Of a stretch of DNA of 64,000 nucleotides, positions 54,318 through 64,000 are shown piece by piece. The notes below the pieces were generated by a model. The model saw only the letters and a program-made list of their open reading frames with translations, did no database searches and was not told the DNA's origin. The stretch comes from Thalassotalea profundi (GTDB lineage Bacteria > Pseudomonadota > Gammaproteobacteria > Enterobacterales > Alteromonadaceae). A program made the translations under genes and the position numbers. Within the stretch, counting starts at the first letter, position 1. Every line of letters begins with the position of its first letter. The stretch covers positions 1 through 64,000 of the forward strand of contig NZ_BNAH01000001.1 in the NCBI RefSeq assembly GCF_014653195.1. Direction: 5' to 3'.

Positions 54318-54520
54318 GATCTTATTATTTAATTCGTAGATTGCCTTTGCCTTCAAGGATGGCAGTTGTAGGTCAATTCAGGGGTACTTATCTTACAAGC
54401 CAACAAACGCATCACCATTTTTCCTTATAAATACACGGCCTATAATTGAATGTGTTATGACTTAAATCGAAAGCTAGATAATGATATAGTGTATTTTTAT
54501 TTAAGAGGCACTTTTAACAC

Positions 54521-54940
54521 GTGATTGCAATTTCAAATACTGTACAACTTGCCGATAACGAAGTTGAATTAGTGGCTATTCGTGCACAAGGTGCTGGTGG
54601 TCAGAATGTAAATAAAGTTTCTTCTGCGATACATTTGCGTTTTGATATTCAAGCTTCTTCATTACCTGAGTTTTATAAAGAAAACTTGCTCGCATTAAAA
54701 GATAAACGTATTACAAAAGACGGAGTGATAGTGATTAAGGCGCAACAACATCGCACTCAAGAACTTAATCGAGAAGATGCAATAGAACGCCTCGTTGAGT
54801 TAATTAAAAGTGTTGCTGTTGTGCAAAAAATTAGACGAGAAACTAAACCCACACGTTCCTCTAAATTAAAGCGTTTAGAAAGTAAGACCCAGCGTAGCCA
54901 AGTTAAACAACGTAGAGCAAAAGTGACAGGAATAGAATAG
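54521..54940 (+). CDS. arfB: Alternative ribosome-rescue factor ArfB (YaeJ)
   Basis: A 139-residue peptidyl-tRNA hydrolase that frees stalled ribosomes. It has the release-factor GGQ motif ([18 protein letters not shown], residues about 26-43) and a basic C-terminal tail ([18 protein letters not shown]) that enters the empty mRNA channel. GTG start; the AGAGG upstream is rather far. It ends at a shared terminator with convergent purL. Confidence 0.93.
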   Translation: MIAISNTVQLADNEVELVAIRAQGAGGQNVNKVSSAIHLRFDIQASSLPEFYKENLLALKDKRITKDGVIVIKAQQHRTQELNREDAIERLVELIKSVAVVQKIRRETKPTRSSKLKRLESKTQRSQVKQRRAKVTGIE

Positions 54941-54986
54941 TGATATCTACAAAGTAGGGTTGTAGATACAACGCTATGACAAGATC

Positions 54987-55016
54987 AAAAAAGCCGAATA
55001 TGACATTCGGCTTTTT
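54987..55016. terminator. Bidirectional intrinsic terminator between arfB and purL
   Basis: Stem AAAAGCCGAAT with ATTCGGCTTTT and a short loop, followed by T residues on both strands. Confidence 0.9.
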
Positions 55017-55053
55017 ACGTATCTAGACAGGTAAGTTTGAACTTATCTGCGGC

Positions 55054-58000
55054 TTATCCCACAAACTTACGTGCATTTCTAAACATTCGTACCCAAGGTG
55101 AATCTTCTTGCCATTCATCGGGGTGCCATGAATTTGAAACTGTTCTGAACACACGCTCTGGATGTGGCATCATTATCGTTACACGACCGTCAGTTGTGGT
55201 TAATGCGGTAATTCCATCTGGTGAGCCGTTAGGGTTTGCCGGATAAGTTTCAGTTACTTTTCCGTAGTTATCAACAAATCGCATTGACACTGTACTAGAG
55301 TTATTCGCTGCACTAATTGCTTCATCAGAAGAAAATTCCGCGTGGCCTTCGCCATGAGAAACCGCTATTGGCATGCGTGAACCTTCCATGCCTTTAAAGA
55401 AGATTGACGGACTTTCTTGAATTTCTACTAATGAAAAACGCGCCTCAAAACGTTCCGACTTATTTTGAACAAAGTGTGGCCAAGTCTCTGTACCTGGAAT
55501 AATTTCTTTTAAATTAGATAGCATTTGACAGCCGTTACACACACCTAAACTAAAAGTATCTTCGCGGTGGAAAAAGGTTTTAAACATTTCGCGTGCTTTA
55601 GAGTTAAATAGAATTGATTTTGCCCAACCTTCACCAGCGCCTAATACATCACCATAAGAGAAACCGCCACAAGCAACTAAGCCATTGAAATCAGCTAAAT
55701 CTACTCGACCGGATAGAATATCTGACATGTGTACATCAATTGCGATAAAGCCAGCACGATCAAATGATGCTGCCATTTCAACATGCGAGTTAACCCCCTG
55801 TTCACGTAAAATAGCCACTTTAGGGTTGGTAATATTAGGTGCGTCTTTAGCAATTAAATCAGCGACAATATCTTCATTAATATCAAAGGTTAGATTAACG
55901 TTTAAGCCGGGATCTTCAGTATCGTATTTAACATCGTATTCTTGTTGAGCACACGCAGGATTATCACGTAACGATTGCATTTTTAACGTAGTTTCAGCCC
56001 AAACTGTGCGGTAATAAGTACGAGAGTTTTCTAAGACAACTTCTTCATTGCGAGTAAATGTGATCATGTCAGTATTGTTTAAACTACCAATATCAGTACA
56101 CAATTCAAGTATGCCATGTTGCGAAAAGACTGCGTGAACAGCCTCTACATCACTTTCACGAATTTGAATAACAGCACCTAATTCTTCATGGAATAATATT
56201 TCTAAATTAGTCCCATTGAATGCTGATAAATCAATATCAACGCCCGTGTGTCCAGCAAAGGCCATTTCTGCAACTGTAGTAAATAAACCGCCGTCAGATC
56301 TGTCATGATAAGCTAATAGTTTTTCATCACGTACTAAGGCTTGTATCGCGTTAAAGAAGCCTTTTAAGTGCTCTGCGTTATCAACATCGGGAGTTTCTTT
56401 ACCAAGTTGCTTATAAACTTGTGCTAAACATGAACCACCTAAGCGATTTTTACCATTGGATAAATCAATGGCTACTATACGGCTATCACCTTTATCGGTT
56501 CTTAATTGAGGAGTTACTGTTTTACGAATATCTTCAACACGGCCAAAAGCGGTGATCAACAATGAAAGTGGTGATGTTACAGATTTTTCTTGTGCTGTGC
56601 CGTTATTATTCTCAGTCCATGTGGTTTTCATCGACATAGAATCTTTACCAACAGGAACGGTTAACCCTAATGCAGGGCAAAGCTCTTCACCTACTGCTTT
56701 TACCGCTTCGTATAAACCGGCATCTTCACCAGGGTGACCTGCTGGTGACATCCAGTTAGCTGAAAGCTTAATACGATTTAAATCGCCAATATCAGTACCG
56801 GCAATATTAGTGAGAGACTCAGCAATCGCTAAACGTGCTGATGCGCCATAGTTAAGTAAGGCTACCGGCGTACGTTCACCAATTGACATGGCTTCACCGT
56901 GATATGAATCAAGTGCCGCTGCTGTTACACCACAATCAGCAACGGGGACTTGCCAAGGACCTACCATTTGATCTCTAGCTACCATACCCGTAACTGAGCG
57001 ATCGCCAATAGTAATTAAGAACGTTTTTTCCGCAATAGTAGGTAAACGTAACAGTCTATCTGCCGCTTCACTCACACTTACAGTACTAAGTTCTAGGGTT
57101 TTCCCCGTTTCTTTAGATGATTGAACATCTTTAATAATTTTAGGTGTTTTACCTAATAATACGTCAAGGGGTAAATCAATAGGGGTGTTTTTTTCTGGAT
57201 CATCAGCAAAGTGTGAATCTGTAACGGTTAAATGTTCTTCTTCGGTAGCTTTACCAACAACGGCAAAAGGAGCACGTTCACGGGCACAAATTGCTTCAAA
57301 AATAGGAAGTTGTTCATCAGAAACCGCTAACACATAGCGTTCTTGAGATTCGTTACACCAAATTTCGTGTGGTGCCATGCTGCGTTCGTCGTTTGGTACA
57401 TTACGTAATTCAAATTTACCGCCACGACCGCCGTCTGAAACAAGTTCAGGAAATGCGTTTGATAAACCACCGGCGCCCACATCATGAATAAATAGAATTG
57501 GGTTTTCATCACCTAGCTGCCAACAACGGTCAATTACTTCTTGGCAACGGCGTTCCATTTCTGGATTTTCACGTTGTACCGAGGCAAAGTCTAAGTTTTC
57601 TGCTGATTGGCCTGACGCCATACTAGAAGCTGCACCGCCACCTAAACCAATATTCATTGCTGGGCCACCTAAGGCAATTAAGTTAGCGCCAACACAAATT
57701 TCGCCTTTTTGAACATGCTCATCTCGAATATTACCTAAACCACCGGCAAGCATAATAGGTTTATGATAACCACGCACTTCTTCGCCGTTAAATGAGTTTA
57801 CTTTTTCTTCGTATGTGCGGAAGTAGCCTAAAATTGCAGGGCGACCAAATTCATTGTTAAATGCTGCGCCCCCTAATGGACCTTCAAGCATAATATCTAA
57901 TGCGGTAACAATACGTTCAGGTTTACCGAAGTCAGTTTCCCATGGTTGTTCAAAGCCGGGAATACGTAAGTTTGATACTGAAAAGCCTACTAAACCTGCT

Positions 58001-58989
58001 TTAGGTTTTGAACCTACACCGGTTGCACCTTCATCACGAATTTCACCACCAGAACCTGTTGCTGCACCAGGGTAAGGTGAAATAGCAGTAGGGTGGTTAT
58101 GGGTTTCAACTTTCATCAATATTTGAATATCTTCATGATGATAACCATATTCGTTGGTTTGTGGGTCAGGGAAGAAACGACCTCCTTCAGAGCCAACCAT
58201 TACTGCTGCATTATCTTTATAAGCACTTAATACATAATCAGAATTAATTTCATGAGTATTACGGATCATTTTAAATAATGATTTTGGCTGTTTTACTCCA
58301 TCAATAGTCCAGTCAGCGTTAAAGATTTTATGGCGACAATGCTCTGAGTTTGCTTGAGCAAACATATACAGTTCAATATCATGAGGATTACGGCCAAGCT
58401 TGATAAAGTTTTCAGCTAAATAAGTAATTTCATCGTCAGCTAATGCTAAACCTAAATCAATGTTGGCTTTTTCTAATGCTTCACGACCACCACCAATAAC
58501 GTCTACCGAGGTAAATTCGCCAGGCTCTGCGGTCGAAAATAGTGCTTGGGCATCGTTAAATTCAGCAAATACTGACTCCATCATGCGGTCAGAAATTAAA
58601 TTGTTTAATTGTTTTTCTTGCTCTGAAGTTAACGTGTCGTTTGATACATAGTAAGCAATACCACGCTCTAAACGAATAACTTTATTTAATCCACAGTTAT
58701 GGGCAATATCAGTAGACTTTGAAGACCATGGTGAAATTGTACCAGGGCGTGGTGTTACCAGTAATAAGGAGCCTGTTGGTTCGTGTTCTTCAATAGTAGG
58801 GCCATAGGTTAAAAGTTTTGCTAATACATTTGATTCATCAGCATCTAGTTCTGCTGATAAATGTGCAAAGTGGGTAAACTCCGCATAAATGTCATTAACG
58901 GGCAGGCCCGCTTCAGCACACTGAGAAAGTAGCTTTTTTATTCTAAAATCTGATAGTGCCGGAGCGCCACGAAGGGTTTGGATCAACAT
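55054..58989 (-). CDS. purL: Phosphoribosylformylglycinamidine synthase
   Basis: ATP- and glutamine-dependent fourth step of purine synthesis. The large single-chain form has about 1311 residues: an N-terminal domain ([20 protein letters not shown]), two AIRS-like synthetase halves (about 170-1000; [24 protein letters not shown]) and a C-terminal glutaminase (about 1045-1311; catalytic Cys in SLGVCNGCQ, His-Glu in [10 protein letters not shown]). I prefer the ATG at 58989 by comparison with E. coli; ATGs at 58995 and 59007 (GTG) are in frame. Single gene. Confidence 0.97.
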   Translation of the reverse strand: MLIQTLRGAPALSDFRIKKLLSQCAEAGLPVNDIYAEFTHFAHLSAELDADESNVLAKLLTYGPTIEEHEPTGSLLLVTPRPGTISPWSSKSTDIAHNCGLNKVIRLERGIAYYVSNDTLTSEQEKQLNNLISDRMMESVFAEFNDAQALFSTAEPGEFTSVDVIGGGREALEKANIDLGLALADDEITYLAENFIKLGRNPHDIELYMFAQANSEHCRHKIFNADWTIDGVKQPKSLFKMIRNTHEINSDYVLSAYKDNAAVMVGSEGGRFFPDPQTNEYGYHHEDIQILMKVETHNHPTAISPYPGAATGSGGEIRDEGATGVGSKPKAGLVGFSVSNLRIPGFEQPWETDFGKPERIVTALDIMLEGPLGGAAFNNEFGRPAILGYFRTYEEKVNSFNGEEVRGYHKPIMLAGGLGNIRDEHVQKGEICVGANLIALGGPAMNIGLGGGAASSMASGQSAENLDFASVQRENPEMERRCQEVIDRCWQLGDENPILFIHDVGAGGLSNAFPELVSDGGRGGKFELRNVPNDERSMAPHEIWCNESQERYVLAVSDEQLPIFEAICARERAPFAVVGKATEEEHLTVTDSHFADDPEKNTPIDLPLDVLLGKTPKIIKDVQSSKETGKTLELSTVSVSEAADRLLRLPTIAEKTFLITIGDRSVTGMVARDQMVGPWQVPVADCGVTAAALDSYHGEAMSIGERTPVALLNYGASARLAIAESLTNIAGTDIGDLNRIKLSANWMSPAGHPGEDAGLYEAVKAVGEELCPALGLTVPVGKDSMSMKTTWTENNNGTAQEKSVTSPLSLLITAFGRVEDIRKTVTPQLRTDKGDSRIVAIDLSNGKNRLGGSCLAQVYKQLGKETPDVDNAEHLKGFFNAIQALVRDEKLLAYHDRSDGGLFTTVAEMAFAGHTGVDIDLSAFNGTNLEILFHEELGAVIQIRESDVEAVHAVFSQHGILELCTDIGSLNNTDMITFTRNEEVVLENSRTYYRTVWAETTLKMQSLRDNPACAQQEYDVKYDTEDPGLNVNLTFDINEDIVADLIAKDAPNITNPKVAILREQGVNSHVEMAASFDRAGFIAIDVHMSDILSGRVDLADFNGLVACGGFSYGDVLGAGEGWAKSILFNSKAREMFKTFFHREDTFSLGVCNGCQMLSNLKEIIPGTETWPHFVQNKSERFEARFSLVEIQESPSIFFKGMEGSRMPIAVSHGEGHAEFSSDEAISAANNSSTVSMRFVDNYGKVTETYPANPNGSPDGITALTTTDGRVTIMMPHPERVFRTVSNSWHPDEWQEDSPWVRMFRNARKFVG

Positions 58990-59040
58990 CGCCATTAGTC
59001 TACTCACTGGTAAAAATAATTAGGGGGAAAAATCGCGCGT

Positions 59041-59046
59041 ATTATA
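59041..59046 (-). promoter_or_regulatory. -10 box of purL
   Basis: Perfect TATAAT on the minus strand about 50 bp before the purL start. The -35 is weak. No PurR-type box (ACGCAAAC palindrome) is visible. Confidence 0.5.
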
Positions 59047-59144
59047 GAGGAATTAACCTGTTTTGATAAGGAAAAGTTTGCAGGATTGAAACTATAATAA
59101 AAAAGTCCTTTATCAATAAATAAAATAACGACACAATATGAACC

Positions 59145-60605
59145 ATGAACCAATATAAATTTAACGTTTTTAAAAACGGCTATTTTTCCACGCTGCTGTG
59201 CATTGTACTCATTGCATTGCTGCAAGGGTGTAAAAGTGAACCCGAACATGCCAGTTTATCGCGTATTATTGAGCGAGGTTATATTACGGTTGGCACTTCG
59301 TTTGGTTCTACAAGTTATTATATTGGTGCTGAAGGCCCCACCGGTTTTGAATATGAATTAGCGCAAAAATATGCAGAATATTTAGGTGTTGATCTTAAAG
59401 TAGTACCTAGCTATAACCTAGATGAGCTTTTCTCTAAGCTTGATTCTGGCGAGGTTGATATACTTGCCGCAGGCCTTACGGTAACCCCTAACCGAGTAGC
59501 GCATTATAACTTTTCCCCAAGTTATAACCGTATTAGCCAAAAACTCGTTTTCAAGCAAGGTAAAGACCGACCACGAAATCTAGATCAGCTTAACGGTAAA
59601 TTGTTAGTGACGGCCAATTCTAGTCATGTTGAAAACTTAGAAAATCTTAAAATAGATAACCCCTTACTCACTTGGGAAGAAACTGTTGAGCTAGACATAG
59701 AAGAGTTATTACTTAAAGTTTTAGATGAATCAATAGATTACACAATTATAGATAGTCATACTTTGGCAGTGAGTCGGCGTTATTACCCTGAAATAAGTAT
59801 TGGCTTTACCGTTCAGTCAGAACAGCCATTGGCATGGGCAATAAGCCGAAAAGGTGACGATAGTATTTTTGCTAGTACTATAGAGTTTTTTGGCCAAGTC
59901 CATCATGATGGTACCTTACTTGCCCTTGATGATAAATACTATGGCCACGTAGAACAGTTTAATTATGTTGATACCCGACTATTCATTCAGGCGGTAGAGC
60001 AAAAATTACCAAAGTATCGTCATCTGTTTGAAAAATATGGACAAGAAATAGATTGGCGTTTATTAGCTGCTATTAGTTATCAGGAATCTCATTGGGAACC
60101 TCATGCGCGTTCATATACGGGCGTACGAGGTATGATGATGTTGACCTTGCCTACAGCCAAGCAAATGGGTATTAAGAGTCGTCTTGATGCTGAACAAAGT
60201 GTACGTGGTGGGGCAAAGTATTTTAAGCGCATGTTTGATCGTATGCCGGCTCGTGTACCTCACCCTGATCGGCTTTGGTTCGCTTTAGCCTCATACAATG
60301 TTGGCTTAGGACATTTAAACGATGCACGTGCTATCACTAAAAAACAAGGTGGTGACCCTGATCGTTGGGTGGAAGTAAAAGCACGATTGCCATTATTAAA
60401 GCAAAAGAAATACTATAAGCATACACGCTATGGCTATGCGCGGGGGGATGAACCCGTTAATTATGTTGAAAATATTAGACGTTACTACGATACATTAACG
60501 TGGATGGATGATAAACAACGGCAAGAAAATGAGCTAAAAAATAAGCTATTAACACCTGAAGAACAAATTGTTACAACTGAAGTAGCGGAAACAACAGGAG
60601 GTTGA
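59145..60605 (+). CDS. mltF: Membrane-bound lytic murein transglycosylase F
   Basis: Peptidoglycan-cleaving lipoprotein of 486 residues. It has a lipobox (IALLQGC), a periplasmic solute-binding-like regulatory domain (about 40-265) and a C-terminal SLT catalytic domain (about 285-440) with [14 protein letters not shown]. The catalytic glutamate is E314, the same number as in E. coli MltF. It is divergent from purL with about 150 bp between. Confidence 0.95.
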   Translation: MNQYKFNVFKNGYFSTLLCIVLIALLQGCKSEPEHASLSRIIERGYITVGTSFGSTSYYIGAEGPTGFEYELAQKYAEYLGVDLKVVPSYNLDELFSKLDSGEVDILAAGLTVTPNRVAHYNFSPSYNRISQKLVFKQGKDRPRNLDQLNGKLLVTANSSHVENLENLKIDNPLLTWEETVELDIEELLLKVLDESIDYTIIDSHTLAVSRRYYPEISIGFTVQSEQPLAWAISRKGDDSIFASTIEFFGQVHHDGTLLALDDKYYGHVEQFNYVDTRLFIQAVEQKLPKYRHLFEKYGQEIDWRLLAAISYQESHWEPHARSYTGVRGMMMLTLPTAKQMGIKSRLDAEQSVRGGAKYFKRMFDRMPARVPHPDRLWFALASYNVGLGHLNDARAITKKQGGDPDRWVEVKARLPLLKQKKYYKHTRYGYARGDEPVNYVENIRRYYDTLTWMDDKQRQENELKNKLLTPEEQIVTTEVAETTGG

Positions 60606-60688
60606 GCTGTTTCGCTGGACAAAGCCTTGAAATTGTCATAAAACGGTCATAGTTATAGTGAATACTATAAACAATTAATCAATTAGTG

Positions 60689-60710
60689 ATCTGCATATGC
60701 AGATTATAGT
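60689..60710 (+). promoter_or_regulatory. Promoter region of the small basic ORF with a perfect 16-bp palindrome
   Basis: ATCTGCAT followed directly by its complement ATGCAGAT (60689-60704), abutting a TATAGT that may be the -10 (60705-60710). TTATAGTGAA also occurs about 50 bp upstream, so the region carries a direct repeat as well. A regulator site is likely. Confidence 0.45.
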
Positions 60711-60753
60711 GAAGACAAGGTGATTAATTACATTAACTTTACAGGAGATAACT

Positions 60754-60888
60754 ATGTTAAATAGATCGAGAAGACTTTCTCAAGCAATACAACGTAAACG
60801 TGTACAAAACAGGCTAAAACAAAAATTAAGTTGCCGCCGACATTCTCAGTTTATACAAGAAACCCATAGCCAATTAGCTCAATCATAA
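60754..60888 (+). CDS. Small basic protein (44 residues)
   Basis: Not recognised. The ATG has AGGAG seven bases upstream (60743-60747). The 44 residues are strongly basic, with arginines and lysines through residues 4-30 and a predicted single long helix, one cysteine, and a Gln/Ser-rich end. It has its own promoter region with palindrome and a terminator that overlaps its last codons. A nucleic-acid- or ribosome-binding peptide is possible, but there is no direct evidence. Confidence 0.55.
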   Translation: MLNRSRRLSQAIQRKRVQNRLKQKLSCRRHSQFIQETHSQLAQS

Positions 60889-60900
60889 TTGGCTTTTTCT
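60868..60900 (+). terminator. Intrinsic terminator overlapping the end of the small basic ORF
   Basis: Stem AGCCAATT with AATTGGCT, loop of about 11 bases, then TTTTTC. It begins inside the ORF's last seven codons. Confidence 0.75.
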
Positions 60901-61027
60901 TTTCTATCCCCTTACTTTATTACTAACATTCAACTTATAATCCAGCCCCTTTATCGTTCAATGCTATTTATCTGATGTTAATTAGGCTATGTTGCTAATA
61001 ACAATATTACAATAAATAGGTTTTTAT

Positions 61028-62830
61028 ATGAGTCGTTTATTTACTCAGCTTTTGGTGGTAACGACCACTATTATCTCGTTAACTGCTTGTCAAACCACAC
61101 CACAAAAAATAAGTGCTGACCAAGCCTTTGATAGCACAGTAGAGCAATTATTAAATCAACGTGCCGGTAAAGGTGCCTATAAAGTTGTCTCAGCAGATAA
61201 TAAAAAGCGTTATTGGCCTGATTTATCACCACAATATTTACAAACTCAGTTTGCACAGCGCCAAGCATTAGCGACTCAATTTGAACAAATAGATCAAACG
61301 GCATTATCAGCTGAGAATAAAATTAACTACGCTATTATTAAAGCGCAGCTTGATAACCGAATTGCCAATTATCAGTTTAAATCACATTACCTACCACTTA
61401 ATTCAGAGTCAGGGTTTCATTCTAATGTTAATTTTATGATTGACAGTACTGAGTTTTCAACGGAACAAGATATTGAAAATTATGTGAATAAAATGGCGGC
61501 TTTGCCTGAATATTTTGAGCAAAATATTTATTGGATGCGCCAAGGCTTAGCGTCAGGGATTACTCAGCCGCAAGCGGTATTAATTGGATATGAACAGTCA
61601 ATTAGTGCCTTTATTCCTAAAAATATAGAGCAATCAGTATTTTTTAAACCCTTTGCATCAGTCTCTAACTTACTTGATCAAGCTCTCGTAAAAGCACAGC
61701 GCGATAAGCTTAGTTCTTTGTTATCAACACAAATTATTCCAGCGTATGAAAATTATTATCAATTTTTTACGCAAGAGTACTTTCCTAACGCTCGAAAAAA
61801 TATTGCGCTATCGTCCACACCTGATGGTCGCGCTTTTTATGAAAACAGAGTCAAGCACTTTACGACCACCGCGATGAGCGCAGAAGAGGTTCATCAATTA
61901 GGCTTACGTGAAGTTGCACGAATTCGCGCTGAAATGGATGAAGTTATTCTGAAAACAGGCTTTGAAGGTAGTTTTGCTGAATTCACTCACTTTTTACGTA
62001 CCGACCCACAATTTTATGCAAAAACACCACTCGAATTAATTAAAGAAGCATCGTATATTGCAAAACAAATTGATGCCAAGCTGCCTTCGTTATTTAAACA
62101 TTTACCGCGAACGCCATACGGAGTATCACCAGTACCAGAGGCTATTGCGCCAAAATATACCACAGGACGTTATAGTAGACCGGCAACGGATCGTCATGCG
62201 GGTTCGTACTGGGTAAATACCTACGCATTAGATAAACGTCCGCTTTATGCTTTACCTGCGTTAACACTGCACGAAGGAGTGCCAGGTCATCATTTACAAA
62301 TATCACTTAATAGTGAATTAGACAATCTCCCTTCGTATCGTCAACGTGCTTATATTTCAGCTTTTGGTGAAGGTTGGGGGTTATACTCAGAATGGTTGGG
62401 TATAGAAGTTGGTATTTATACCGATCACTATGCTGATTTTGGTCGACTCAGTTATGAAATGTGGCGTGCTGCGCGTTTAGTTGTTGACACGGGTATGCAC
62501 ATGAAAGGCTGGTCAAGAGCGCAAGCAATGGACTTTATGAAAGATAACACGGCGTTATCACTGCATAATATAAAAACTGAAATTGACCGTTATATTTCAT
62601 GGCCGGGACAAGCCTTGTCGTACAAAATAGGTGAAATAACCATTAGAAAATTACGCCAACAAGCAGAAACTGAATTAGCGCGTGATTTTGATGTACGTGA
62701 ATTTCATTATCATGTGTTGAAAAATGGCTCTGTACCATTAAGTGTATTAGAACAACAAATTGAAGATTACATTCAACAAGTGAAATTAACTAGTTTAGTA
62801 AAAGCGTCGTTAAAAAAAGCAAAAGTATAA
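61028..62830 (+). CDS. DUF885-family lipoprotein, putative metallopeptidase
   Basis: A 600-residue envelope protein with lipoprotein signal (ISLTAC) and the DUF885 domain. The conserved TLHEGVPGHHLQ motif contains an HExxxH-like zinc-site pattern, and FGEGWGLYSEWLG supplies a further conserved glutamate. Members are thought to be zinc carboxypeptidase-like enzymes; the activity is not established. Single gene. Confidence 0.88.
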   Translation: MSRLFTQLLVVTTTIISLTACQTTPQKISADQAFDSTVEQLLNQRAGKGAYKVVSADNKKRYWPDLSPQYLQTQFAQRQALATQFEQIDQTALSAENKINYAIIKAQLDNRIANYQFKSHYLPLNSESGFHSNVNFMIDSTEFSTEQDIENYVNKMAALPEYFEQNIYWMRQGLASGITQPQAVLIGYEQSISAFIPKNIEQSVFFKPFASVSNLLDQALVKAQRDKLSSLLSTQIIPAYENYYQFFTQEYFPNARKNIALSSTPDGRAFYENRVKHFTTTAMSAEEVHQLGLREVARIRAEMDEVILKTGFEGSFAEFTHFLRTDPQFYAKTPLELIKEASYIAKQIDAKLPSLFKHLPRTPYGVSPVPEAIAPKYTTGRYSRPATDRHAGSYWVNTYALDKRPLYALPALTLHEGVPGHHLQISLNSELDNLPSYRQRAYISAFGEGWGLYSEWLGIEVGIYTDHYADFGRLSYEMWRAARLVVDTGMHMKGWSRAQAMDFMKDNTALSLHNIKTEIDRYISWPGQALSYKIGEITIRKLRQQAETELARDFDVREFHYHVLKNGSVPLSVLEQQIEDYIQQVKLTSLVKASLKKAKV

Positions 62831-62914
62831 AAAAGGCTGTTGTTTAAATTGCCAAATTTTATAAGCGTGTGTCCTAGTCAATCTATTGAAAATCAATTTT
62901 AATATCTAAATTAA

Positions 62915-62952
62915 ACTACATTCATGGTGTATTCTATCATCATGAATGTAGT
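62915..62952 (-). terminator. Perfect 12-bp inverted repeat between DUF885 and tadA
   Basis: ACTACATTCATG and its complement with a 14-base loop. On the minus strand TTTAATTT follows, so it may terminate tadA. It has a low GC content, and a regulatory role is also possible. Confidence 0.45.
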
Positions 62953-62978
62953 GTTTATTCAAATTATTCTCTTTATTT

Positions 62979-63512
62979 CTAAGTATTTGACTTTCTATTT
63001 TTCATCGCTTTTTTCTCAGCCCTACGGCGTTGAAAAAATGTGGATAACTGCTCACTGCATTGCTCAGCTAATACTCCTGAAACCACTTCAATTTGGTGAT
63101 TTAATTTCTCATGATGGGTTAAACAAAACACACTGCCAGCACTACCCGTTTTAAGATCGGCAGCTCCAAACACTAAACGTTTAATACGGCTATGCACTAA
63201 TAAACCTGCGCACATAGGGCAAGGCTCTAAAGTAACGTATAAAGTGCAATCGATCATGCGATAATTATTAAGTACGTTACCTGCTTGGCGAATCGCTAAC
63301 ATTTCAGCATGGGCAGAAGGATCATTAAGCATAATAGACTGATTATAGCCTTCACCAATTATCTCATTATTCGCCACGACAACAGCGCCTACCGGTATTT
63401 CATTATGTTGCTGGGCAATATCAGCTAATGCTAATGCACGCTGCATATAGGTAATATCAAGTCGTTGTTGTATATCGTTTTCAATCATGGCTTTTGGGGG
63501 CTTGTTAGGCAT
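62979..63512 (-). CDS. tadA: tRNA-specific adenosine deaminase
   Basis: Converts A34 to inosine in the tRNA-Arg(ACG) anticodon. The 177-residue cytidine-deaminase-fold protein has HAEMLAI (zinc ligand and catalytic Glu) and EPCPMCAG (two zinc Cys). The N-terminus carries about 20 extra residues and the C-terminus a basic tail (RRRAEKKAMKNRK). It starts 1 bp after the hemW stop, so the two form an operon. Confidence 0.96.
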   Translation of the reverse strand: MPNKPPKAMIENDIQQRLDITYMQRALALADIAQQHNEIPVGAVVVANNEIIGEGYNQSIMLNDPSAHAEMLAIRQAGNVLNNYRMIDCTLYVTLEPCPMCAGLLVHSRIKRLVFGAADLKTGSAGSVFCLTHHEKLNHQIEVVSGVLAEQCSEQLSTFFQRRRAEKKAMKNRKSNT

Positions 63513-63513
63513 A

Positions 63514-64000
63514 TTAAATAGTTAAAAACATTTCAAGTAAGTCATTAAGGTAACGATGACCTAATTCTGTTACCTGCCAATTTGAGTCAGTATGGATCAT
63601 TAAGCCTTTTGTTTCTGCAAGGGTTAAAATGGGTAATATTATTGAAGCAGAAAGGCCTGTTGTTTGCTCAAAGTGTTCAAGGGTAAAGGCTTGTTTTAAG
63701 CGCAGAAAATTCATCATAAATTCAAATGGTAGTTCATCTGTTGTTACTGTGACTAATTTATCTAATGCTTGTCGATTAACATCTAAATAGCCTTTAGGAT
63801 GTTTTACTTTTACTGTTCTATGTATTTGGTTGCTCACTGTGTCGGTAACTTTACCGTGAGCGCCACAACCGATGCCTAGGTAATCCCCAAACTGCCAATA
63901 ATTTAAATTGTGTTGGCATTGTTTACCTGTCTTACTATAAGCCGATATTTCATATTGATGATAACCTGCTTGGGTAAGTAGTGCTAAGCCTTGTTCTTGA
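63514..64000 (-). CDS. hemW: HemW, radical SAM heme chaperone (3' part, runs off the window)
   Basis: C-terminal part of a coproporphyrinogen-oxidase-like radical SAM protein, now regarded as a heme chaperone. The motif NYWQFGDYLGIGCGAHGK and the C-terminal winged-helix part (TLEHFEQTTGLSASIILPIL) identify it. The frame is open to the window edge, so the radical SAM cluster motif lies outside. The GTG at 63837 is internal and not the start. Confidence 0.93.
   Translation of the reverse strand, partial: QEQGLALLTQAGYHQYEISAYSKTGKQCQHNLNYWQFGDYLGIGCGAHGKVTDTVSNQIHRTVKVKHPKGYLDVNRQALDKLVTVTTDELPFEFMMNFLRLKQAFTLEHFEQTTGLSASIILPILTLAETKGLMIHTDSNWQVTELGHRYLNDLLEMFLTI

Noticed and set aside
54360..54430. 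23-codon ORF between hpf and arfB
   Set aside because: No ribosome site and no recognisable composition.
57854..58075. Plus-strand ORFs inside purL (also 55685-55948, 56552-56737, 58460-58651)
   Set aside because: Antisense shadows of a strongly conserved gene, with Pro/Ser/Ala-rich composition typical of reverse frames.
1..64000. Search by eye for tRNA, rRNA, CRISPR arrays, transposases and phage genes
   Set aside because: None found; the only tandem repeats are the decamer at 10766-10815 and the intragenic modules in the GH16 gene.

Overview
The window is AT-rich, densely coded chromosomal DNA from a marine gammaproteobacterium. It most resembles the Alteromonadales, probably a Colwelliaceae member (Colwellia/Thalassotalea-like). 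That guess rests on the lolCDE and comEC-msbA-lpxK-ycaR-kdsB blocks, on DUF3083-type and DUF6172-type genes I associate with this order, on a laminarin (beta-1,3-glucan) locus, and on a GlyGly-CTERM exoprotease. I saw no rRNA, tRNA, CRISPR array, insertion sequence or prophage.

Region 1 (1-10.6 kb): a PAS-GGDEF diguanylate cyclase whose N-terminus is uncertain; a putP-proB-proA operon (proline import plus synthesis) with a perfect 24-bp palindrome upstream; an OsmC-YcaO fusion; a secreted discoidin-like protein; and an orphan MlaC-type lipid carrier next to a TetR regulator. The MlaC and TetR promoters carry the same candidate operator, in both cases between the -35 and -10 boxes.

Region 2 (10.6-18.3 kb) is the most novel part. 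A small secreted Cys-rich peptide gene has five copies of a 10-bp repeat in its signal-peptide region. Five copies put the well-placed ATG out of frame; three or six would put it in frame, so this looks like a phase-variable gene in its OFF state. It is followed by an HlyD-like adaptor, a MacB/LolD-type ATPase, a large FtsX-like permease, a small periplasmic CPPC protein and a broken small ORF. A LytS-like histidine kinase and a LytTR response regulator come next. I read this as a candidate peptide secretion, signalling or toxin system.

Region 3 (18.5-28.3 kb): a laminarin-type utilisation locus with a GH16 lipoprotein carrying three near-identical C-terminal modules, a TonB-dependent receptor, a sugar MFS transporter and an ExoP-like GH3 lipoprotein. 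Together they would cut the glucan at the surface, import oligosaccharides, trim them to glucose and take the glucose up.

Region 4 (28.3-36.7 kb): a small membrane protein, a YdeI/OmdA protein, a sterol-desaturase-family hydroxylase with an SRPBCC partner and a divergent AraC regulator, a metzincin protease with a rhombosortase tail, and a PepO-type M13 lipoprotein peptidase.

Region 5 (36.7-64 kb) is mostly envelope and housekeeping: lolCDE, a DUF2062 protein, comEC, msbA, lpxK, ycaR, kdsB, an internally duplicated DUF3083 protein, a DUF6172 protein, azlCD, an ECF sigma factor with a membrane partner, a periplasmic M18 aminopeptidase, an acyltransferase, hpf, arfB, purL, mltF, a small basic ORF with its own promoter palindrome and terminator, a DUF885 lipoprotein, tadA and the 3' part of hemW.
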